Positions 7,906-12,770 of a stretch of DNA of 12,770 bases are shown in pieces. Made by a program: the position numbers and the translations under genes. The stretch is from contig MU657203.1 of assembly GCA_026770575.1 (NCBI GenBank), positions 16,404-29,173 on the forward strand, in the 5' to 3' direction. The notes beneath the pieces are model-generated. The model was not told where the DNA came from and made no database searches. It was given only the letters and a program-made list of their open reading frames with translations. The number at the start of each line of letters is the position of its first letter. Position 1 is the stretch's first letter. The stretch comes from Pelagophyceae sp. CCMP2097. Lineage: Eukaryota; Sar; Pelagophyceae.

Positions 7906-8054
7906 GACAGACAGACGGACGGACAAAATTGCGCATTGGGGATCATTGAAGTGCATAATAGAAGAAGGAGGATCTTCAATAACGACCCCCCGGAAGGGCC
8001 GGAAGGGGCGTAGATTTTATCAAATCCAAAGACTCCCTCCGCGTGTCTGAAATA
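7906..8054. repeat. Diverged third copy of the CAGA/hairpin repeat family
   Basis: A GACAGACAGACGGACGGAC tract runs into ACAAAATTGC (7923-7932), as in copy 1 (281-290). TGTCTGAAATA at 8044-8054 matches 6145-6155. Between them the sequence is much diverged. A GGAAGGGCC-GGAAGGGG motif stands where the hairpin lies in the other copies, but the long inverted repeat is not preserved. Confidence 0.5.
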
Positions 8055-8148
8055 GCGGCAATACTTTGCGCCTGCGCGGCGCCTCCGCATCAAACGCCAT
8101 ATGCGCCGCCCTCGCGGGATCGCGGTGGCCACCGCTGCCTCGGTGACA

Positions 8149-8217
8149 AAGGCCAAAGGACTTGAAGGCGCTTCCGCAAAACCCCTCCGTGGGCCCAATA
8201 AGGCCAAAGGACTTGAA
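8149..8217. repeat. 51-bp spaced direct repeat
   Basis: An identical 18-mer, AAGGCCAAAGGACTTGAA, occurs at 8149-8166 and 8200-8217. Each is followed by a similar CGYTWCCGCAAAA block, giving a 51-bp period over about two units. Confidence 0.8.
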
Positions 8218-8459
8218 ACCGTTACCGCAAAAAAAACGGGAGCCCGCTAAGCCCCAACCGCCACCGCGCATTGAAATCCGCTTCCCCGCTCGCAAAACTC
8301 GAAAAGCCAAGGCAGGCCCCGCCGTTCCCCGGCGCGCCTCCCGTCGCCTTTGCGAGCCCCGACCCCGGGCGCCGAGCCGCGCGCCGGCGGCGCTCGAGCA
8401 GAAGTTCGAATCGTCGGTGCATCGTCGTACATCCGTGGCAGTCGGTGCCAGTCTCAGAA

Positions 8460-8555
8460 ATGCCTCTCTCCGACGCGGCGCACATCCGCGAGACGGCCCT
8501 CCTCCGCTACGCCACGGACTCGTCGCAGCAGACGGCGGAGATCCCGCTGGAAGAG
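8460..8555 (+). CDS. Isolated probable coding exon, gene unknown
   Basis: The frame from ATG 8460 encodes 32 residues including AHIRETALLRYATDSSQQ and ends IPLEE before a GTGCGC donor at 8556. Nearly every third codon position is G or C, unlike the surrounding DNA, which supports coding. An acceptor-like GTCTCAG directly before the ATG (ending 8457) means it could be an internal exon rather than a first exon. I cannot find its partner exons. The next gene to the right starts at 9299 behind an in-frame TGA, so this is probably not the cullin's 5' end. The pattern faintly recalls winged-helix ends of PCI proteins, too weakly to assign. Confidence 0.4.
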
Positions 8556-9298
8556 GTGCGCTTTGCGAGGAGCGCTTTGAAAGCGACTTTTGTCAAGACG
8601 CACCCGCGCCAAAAAAAACACCAAGACGCCTCGCGCCCCACGCCGCACCCTAGGGATGGTCCATCCTCAAGAACGACGGCGTCCTCGTCCGATCCCGGCG
8701 TCCAAAGGTCGGCAAAGGCGCGGAGAGGCCGTCAGCGGCGAAGGCGCAGAGAGGCGAGCTCTGCGGAGAGGCGTGTCAGCGGCGAAGCAGCCGCGGACGC
8801 CGTCTTGCGCTTTTCGGCCTCTGCGGGCCCGCGGGCGCGTCGTCTTCCGAGGCGTTTTGGAGCCAGCGGTTTGGGCGACCCGCGGCTTTTTCAAACGCCC
8901 GCAAGCCGCGGCAGAGGCGCCGTTTCCCCCCCTCGGCGGACGCGGCCGCCGGAGCCGCGCACGTGTACAGCGGTCCGATGCGGCCCCTCCGCAGTCCGAC
9001 GCGGCCCCACCGCAGTCGGACGCGGCCAAGACGGACCCGCTCGAGCCCTGGACAGTCCCTCTCCAGTCCCTCTCCAGTCCCTCTCAAGTCCGTCGAGGGT
9101 CCGTCTACAGTCCCTCGCCGGTCCCCTCCGGACCTCGATGGTCCGTGATGGACCCGAGGCGGCCCTGTCCTTTGAATGTCCGTCGAAAGCCTGTGCGGCC
9201 TTTGAAAGTCTCTGAGGACCCCTCGAGGAAGAGCCGCGGACCCGAGAATGCCCGTGGGACGCAGACGGCCTCGAGGGTCGGTCGCTCGGGGCCTCTGA
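8556..9298. other. Repeat-rich GC spacer or intron
   Basis: Long open frames on both strands reflect GC content; none has a clean protein signal. Tandem arrays include a 21-bp unit starting GTCCGAYGCGGCCCC (8973-9027, about 2.6 units) and three perfect CAGTCCCTCTC units (9053-9085). GTCAGCGGCGAAG appears twice near 8730 and 8777. GAATGTCCG near 9174 recurs at the cullin start (9298-9306), so the start-codon context may itself derive from repeat sequence. Confidence 0.6.
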
Positions 9299-11621
9299 AT
9301 GTCCGACGACAGCGGCGCGGCGGCGCTGAAGGCTTTGGGAGACGTCAAGGTTTACGCCTGGCGAACCCATCTCGATAGGTGCTGGTCGACGTGCTGCGCG
9401 GCGTGGGTTCATCCAAGCCTTTCGGGAACAAGGGCTACGTGGCGCTGTACACCATCTCCTATCGCATGTGCTCCAATGCGGGGTCCCACGACCACTCGAA
9501 AGCCCTGTACGACCGCGCGCGCGGCGAAGTACGAAAGCGGCGCCGGCAGACGGCCTTTTCGAAAACCAAAAGCGGGCCGGAGACGGTCCGGAGGCGACGA
9601 CGGGAGTCCGGAGGCGGCGCCGGGCCCTCCAACGGGCCCTACAACGGGCCGAGAGGTCCGACGGGGCCCACGGCACTCCGCCGGACCCGTACCGGCTCCG
9701 GCTCTGGCCTCGACGAGCAGGAGAGCCCTGCGGCACCTTTCTCAGGGCTCGGGAAGCGAACCGTTGTTGAAAGCTCCAAAGGCACCTCGTATCAACATCC
9801 GACGGCTCTCTGCCCGGAGACGCAGACGGTCCGCTCGAGCGGGTTTCAAGGTCCGATCGAAAGACGAAATGGGGACGAAATGGGGACCGAATCCTGACAA
9901 ACGACCTGACAACGACGTGCAAACTCCCCAAAACGGCGGCCCGACGCACGACGCCCCGACGCGGGCCGCAGACGGTGCGGGCCCAGAGACGACGCCCCGA
10001 GGGCGGCCAGATGGCAGCGCTTGGACAATCCTTTGCGGCCCGAGAACGGTTCCGTACGACGCCTATACGGCCAGTCCGTAGAGAAACCATCGGCGGCCAT
10101 CGACAGCCCCGCTGGTCCCATACGCCCCCCGACGGTCAGCCGCGGCTCGTCGAGAGTTTCGTCGGCCCGTCTGCGGTCCTTTACGAGACTCTGGCTTGGA
10201 GTTCCTCTCTTCGAGGTGAGCCGGGGCGCGTCCCAAGGCAGAAGCGGCGCTGCCGGGTTGGGCGGCACGCCCTGCGAAACACTGCAACGGGATGTGTGAT
10301 TCGATTTTGTTGAACGTGGTGCAAGTTGCACCGTGGGGTGCAAAAGAGCTGCACCGTGGTGCAACTTTTCATGGCGTCTCCTCCCCAGAGTCGCTTCCGA
10401 AAGGCGCTCCCCAGAGCCGCATCGCTCCCCAGAGCCGCATCTGACCGGGGGCGTCTCGGGGCAGGCCCCGCGCCGGGGCTGCGGCGGCGATGGACTGCGG
10501 GTTTGGAGAGGGGGGGTTCGACCACGGGTTTGGAGAGGGGTTTCCGCAGATTCGCAGAAACTTCGACACGGGACCGTGTCAGAGGGCACATGTGGACCTC
10601 GTCACGGGGACGGTGCCATGTGCATCTCGTATCGAGGACCTTGCCATCGAGACCTCGTCACGAGGACATTGCCAAGGGGGCCTCGGTCGCAAGGCCCTCG
10701 TCGCAAGGCCCTCGGCACCTTGTCACGAGATCCTTACGGGCACCTCTCATAGGGACCTCGTCGCAGAAAACTTATCTGGTGCCTTTCAGTGTTGCCTGGT
10801 CTCAGGGACCCGTCGATCGGTGCCATCGCGGGCTCCTCGTCACTGAGAGCATGTTGCCAAAAGGACATTGCCGGGGACGTTGCCACTGGGACGTTGGCAC
10901 GGGGGCCTTGTCATCGAGACCGTGCCACGGGGTCCTGGTCACGGGTCCCCTCTGGCGGGGATCTTGCCACGCCACGGGGGAACTTGAGGGACGTTGCCGT
11001 CTGGACCCTGTCGCGGGGACCTTTTGAGAGCGGGGGCGAATGTCCCTACCGCCAAATGCGCCCCAGAGCGTCCTTGGTCCGAGTTTGGGTTTTCAACGGG
11101 GTTTTCAACGAGTCTCTCCCTCTGGTTTTCAAGAGCCTCGCCCCTTGGACGCACTTCTAGGTGGAGCACGTCCTCCGCACGCACGTTCTCCCGGACCTCG
11201 TCGCTCTCACGACGAACCGCGGCGGGCCCGGCGGCGCCTACCTGCTCCGGCGGTGCGAAGGCGGCGTCGTTGTTTGGGGGGCGCCTTTGGCCGTGTGGGC
11301 CCTCTTTCTCGCCCTTTATCAACGTCCATCTCTAGCTTTGCGCTGCACTGGTCCAACCAGCAGGTCCTCGTCAAGTGGGTGCAGCAGCTGCAGAGGGCGG
11401 CGTCCCTTTGTTGCACAAAAGGAAAGCGCAAAGTTGGCCAAATCCGTGGCTTCGAAGGCTTATATCTTGAGCTTTTTAGGTTCCGCCACTTGGACAACGG
11501 CTACGTGGCCAATTCCGGCGCGGCGACGATGACATCCGTCGGGCTCAAGCTGTTTTACGATCTCGTCTTTGCGCCCTTCGCCTTGGACCTCCAGACGGCG
11601 TTGGTCGACGTCATCGAACAG
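9299..11621 (+). CDS. Cullin, N-terminal part (gene continues past window)
   Basis: Cullins scaffold cullin-RING E3 ubiquitin ligases: the N-terminal helical repeats bind the substrate adaptor, and the C-terminus (not in this window) binds the RING subunit and takes NEDD8. Exons are 9299-9349, 9379-9528, 11161-11252, about 11336-11400 and 11480-11621. Donors are GTTTAC (29-nt intron), GTACGA, GTGCGA, one ambiguous, and GTGCGT. Phases agree at every resolved join. Family hallmarks are YVALYTISYRMCSN then HDHSKALYDR (exon 2), HVLRTHVLPDLVAL (exon 3), HWSNQQVLVKW (exon 4), and FRHLDNGYV then VGLKLFYDLVF and ALVDVIEQ (exon 5), in cullin order and at roughly cullin spacing. The start at 9299 follows an in-frame TGA and puts LYT near residue 40, close to CUL1-type proteins. 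The usual early Trp is absent. CUL1-like is my guess, not proven. About 160 residues are visible. Confidence 0.85.
9350..9378 (+). other. 29-nt intron of the cullin gene
   Basis: Between AAG and GTG codons: starts GTTTAC, ends CTCGATAG, phase 0. Without removal the frame reads into a different protein with no cullin features. Removing it joins DVK to VLVDVLRG, matching the cullin helix that precedes the LYT motif. Confidence 0.65.
10323..10367. repeat. Nested GTGCA inverted repeats
   Basis: Outer arms AAGTTGCACC (10323-10332) and GGTGCAACTT (10358-10367) are exact complements. Inside, GCACC-GTGG-GGTGC (10328-10341) and GCACC-GT-GGTGC (10351-10362) each form smaller hairpins. Alternative one-stem or two-stem folds are possible. 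Confidence 0.85.
10406..10441. repeat. 18-bp tandem repeat, two perfect units
   Basis: GCTCCCCAGAGCCGCATC occurs at 10406-10423 and 10424-10441, with a diverged third unit starting near 10380. Confidence 0.9.
10498..10540. repeat. CGGGTTTGGAGAGGGG direct repeat
   Basis: The same 16-mer at 10498-10513 and 10525-10540, a 27-bp period, inside the cullin intron. Confidence 0.9.
10560..11035. repeat. Degenerate minisatellite, block 1
   Basis: Modules of about 14-16 bp related to GGGACCTYGTCAC follow one another with many substitutions, for example GGACCTCGTCACG, GAGGACCTTGCCATC, GGACGTTGCCACT. Recurrent words are GGAC, CTTG/CTCG, GTCAC and GCCAC. The same family fills the last intron (from about 11820). 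Confidence 0.75.
11253..11335 (+). other. 83-nt intron of the cullin gene
   Basis: Donor GTGCGA, acceptor CCATCTCTAG, phase 2 on both sides. It joins AYLLR to an Arg split across the junction and then FALHWSNQQ, as cullins require. Confidence 0.7.
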
Positions 11622-11876
11622 GTGCGTGGGGCATGTCGGGGTATTTTGGGGTATGTCGAGGACTTTGTGGGTATTTGGATGGGATGTGTTGGGGATGCGC
11701 CCCAAGCCCGTTCCGGGAGTGGGTGCAAGCCTGTTTTGCGTTTTTTGCCTTTCGTCCGCGCGGCCCGCCGGTCCGATGCGGCGAGGGCGTTTTGGGGGGG
11801 CCTTTCGAGAGGCGGAGGGACCTTTTGCGTCAAAAGGACCTTCGCACGGGGGTCTCGTCGTCATAGATGTCACTGG

Positions 11877-11904
11877 GCCCTTGGTCGAAGGCCCTTGGTC
11901 GAAG
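11877..11904. repeat. 14-bp tandem repeat
   Basis: GCCCTTGGTCGAAG twice without mismatch (11877-11890 and 11891-11904), followed by a diverged third unit. Confidence 0.9.
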
Positions 11905-11915
11905 GCCCTCGTCAC

Positions 11916-11978
11916 GGGGACGTTGCCGTCGCGGGGACGTTGCCGTCGCGGGGACGTTGCCGTCGCGGGGACGTTGTC
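11916..11978. repeat. 17-bp tandem repeat, 3.6 units
   Basis: GGGGACGTTGCCGTCGC is repeated exactly at 11916, 11933 and 11950, with a partial fourth unit from 11967. Confidence 0.95.
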
Positions 11979-12171
11979 AAACGTCGCCACGAGGATGTTG
12001 GAAGGGTCTGTTTGCGCAAAGAGGCCTTTGCGCGGGAACCGCGAGACTGGGGATTTGTCGTCATGGTTTTTCATCGGGGGCGGCGTTCGAGGGACTTTGG
12101 CAGAGGGACTTTGGCAGAGGGACCTCGTCGCAGGGGACTCGTCGCAGGGTTCTTGTCGTATGGACCTTTGT

Positions 12172-12280
12172 CACGGGGCCCGTGTCAGAAGGTTGTTGAG
12201 ACCTTTGGCACGGGGCCCGTGTCAGAAGGTTGTTGAGACCTTTGGCACGGGGCCCGTGTCAGAAGGTTGTTGAGACCTTT
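12172..12280. repeat. 37-bp tandem repeat, nearly three units
   Basis: Identical units at 12172-12208 and 12209-12245 and a 35-bp third unit (12246-12280). Each starts CACGGGGCCCGTG, itself a perfect palindrome able to form a short hairpin, and continues TCAGAAGGTTGTTGAGACC. Confidence 0.95.
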
Positions 12281-12310
12281 GTCTAGTGGCCCTTTGTCTA
12301 GTGGCCCTTT
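12281..12310. repeat. 15-bp tandem repeat
   Basis: GTCTAGTGGCCCTTT twice exactly, abutting the 37-bp array. Confidence 0.95.
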
Positions 12311-12710
12311 CACGGGCCCTCGTCAGAAGGACCTTGCAACTTTGTCATGACCAAGTGCCACCTTTTCTTCTCGGACGAGTCACGGGGACTTTGTGAGAGG
12401 GACTTTGTGAGAGGGACCTCGTCAGAGGGACCTCGACACGGGAAAGTTGTCTCGGGACGTTGGCATCGGGGCGTCGTCGTAACGACCTCGTCGCAGCGAC
12501 GTCGCCTCGTAGAGCCCTTGTCAAATGACCTTGCCAGAGGGCCCTCGTCCTGGGTTCGCCACGGGGACCATGCCACGGGGGCCATGCCAGAGGGACCTTC
12601 ACTGGTGAATTTGTCACGGGTAATTTGTCACGAGGACCGTGTTGCGGGTAACATGTCACAGCGACGCGGTAGCAGCGACCTTGTCACACCTGACCACGGG
12701 ACCTTGTCAC

Positions 12711-12770
12711 ATAAGGACCTTGTCACAGGGACCTCGTCACATAAGGACCTTGTCACAGGGACCTCGTCAC
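12711..12770. repeat. 30-bp tandem repeat at the right edge
   Basis: Two identical 30-bp units (12711-12740 and 12741-12770). Each is a pair of basic modules, one beginning ATAAGGACCTTGTCAC and one AGGGACCTCGTCAC, showing how the short module has been amplified as a dimer. Confidence 0.95.

Larger units (their letters stand above)
9529..11160 (+). other. 1.6-kb cullin intron, repeat-filled
   Basis: Donor GTACGA at 9529, acceptor GCACTTCTAG ending at 11160, phase 0. It joins LYDRARGE to VEHVLRTHVLP, contiguous in the cullin family. The interior is low-complexity GC-rich repeat: ACGGGCCCTACAACGGGCC-type units near 9630-9660, the hairpin cluster at 10323-10367, tandem units at 10406-10441 and 10498-10540, and a long degenerate minisatellite from about 10560. 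Open frames on both strands here carry no protein signal. Confidence 0.75.
11622..12770 (+). other. Cullin intron running off the window
   Basis: The donor GTGCGT at 11622 follows ALVDVIEQ, just before the point where cullins continue with an ER-GE motif. No such continuation is seen up to 12770, so the intron exceeds 1.1 kb. 11622-11820 is G/T-rich with GGGGTAT and GGGTATTT motifs and no clear array; from about 11820 the minisatellite family takes over. Confidence 0.7.
11820..12770. repeat. Degenerate minisatellite, block 2
   Basis: The same GGGACC-YTYGTCAC-like modules as in the upstream intron, with local homogenised arrays listed separately. The array reaches the right edge and probably continues. 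Confidence 0.85.

Noticed and set aside
8460..8555. Proteasome Rpn9/PSMD13-like winged-helix exon
   Set aside because: Only a loose IPLEE resemblance; no downstream match was found, so no name is given.
8891..10090. 399-codon minus-strand frame
   Set aside because: It is antisense to cullin exons 1-2 and to tandem repeats, with Arg/Pro/Gly-rich repetitive composition.
11040..12236. 398-codon plus-strand frame read as one exon
   Set aside because: It contains true cullin segments but also intron and minisatellite sequence. The family match is discontinuous and splice signals bracket the matching parts.
10560..12770. CRISPR array
   Set aside because: Units are contiguous and degenerate, without constant repeats separated by unique spacers, and lie in introns of a eukaryotic gene.

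Overview
The window is nuclear DNA from a eukaryote, most likely a GC-rich single-celled protist or alga. The grounds are spliceable GT-AG introns whose phases agree with the flanking exons, very GC-biased third codon positions, tRNA-derived retroposons, a DNA-transposon relic with target-site duplications, and abundant microsatellite and minisatellite DNA. I cannot name the species. There are no bacterial operons, Shine-Dalgarno-led genes or CRISPR arrays.

Layout. 1-644: repeat DNA, with a tRNA-like fragment, a CAGA-type simple repeat and a strong hairpin. 645-2777 (minus): an unrecognised multi-exon gene encoding an alanine-rich, acidic, helix-forming protein. Five exons join in consistent phase and the 3' end is unresolved. 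2778-3002: a short divergent intergenic spacer. 3003-3719 (plus): an unrecognised protein with four hydrophobic segments, two exons split by a 30-nt intron, and an AATAAA just past the stop. 3726-4650: no supported gene, one (TTC)14 microsatellite. 4720-6155: a cluster of tRNA-derived SINE-like elements on the minus strand, including two A-tailed copies in tail-to-head order, a 130-bp tandem duplication, a perfect 35-bp inverted repeat, and a second copy of the 5' hairpin repeat. 6305-6569: a complete 265-bp MITE with 15-bp inverted ends and 8-bp target duplications, the structure expected of hAT elements. 6578-8459: mostly unassigned. 8460-8555: an isolated probable coding exon. 9299 to the right edge: the 5' part of a cullin gene (plus), in exons at 9299-9349, 9379-9528, 11161-11252, about 11336-11400 and 11480-11621, continuing past the window.

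The cullin is the only gene whose family I recognise. It would be the scaffold of a cullin-RING ubiquitin ligase, and only part of its N-terminal adaptor-binding region is visible. Two of its introns are filled by the same degenerate minisatellite, built on GGGACC-TTGTCAC-like modules of about 14-17 bp, with cleaner local arrays of 14, 15, 17, 30 and 37 bp.

Three traits recur across the gene models. Some introns are extremely short (29, 30 and 43 nt). Many donors start GTGC rather than GTRAGT. Two of the shortest introns end in GATAG before a GTG codon. I found no convincing new defence, toxin or metabolic system. The most informative novelties are the retroposon/MITE cluster, the short introns and the intron-borne minisatellite.
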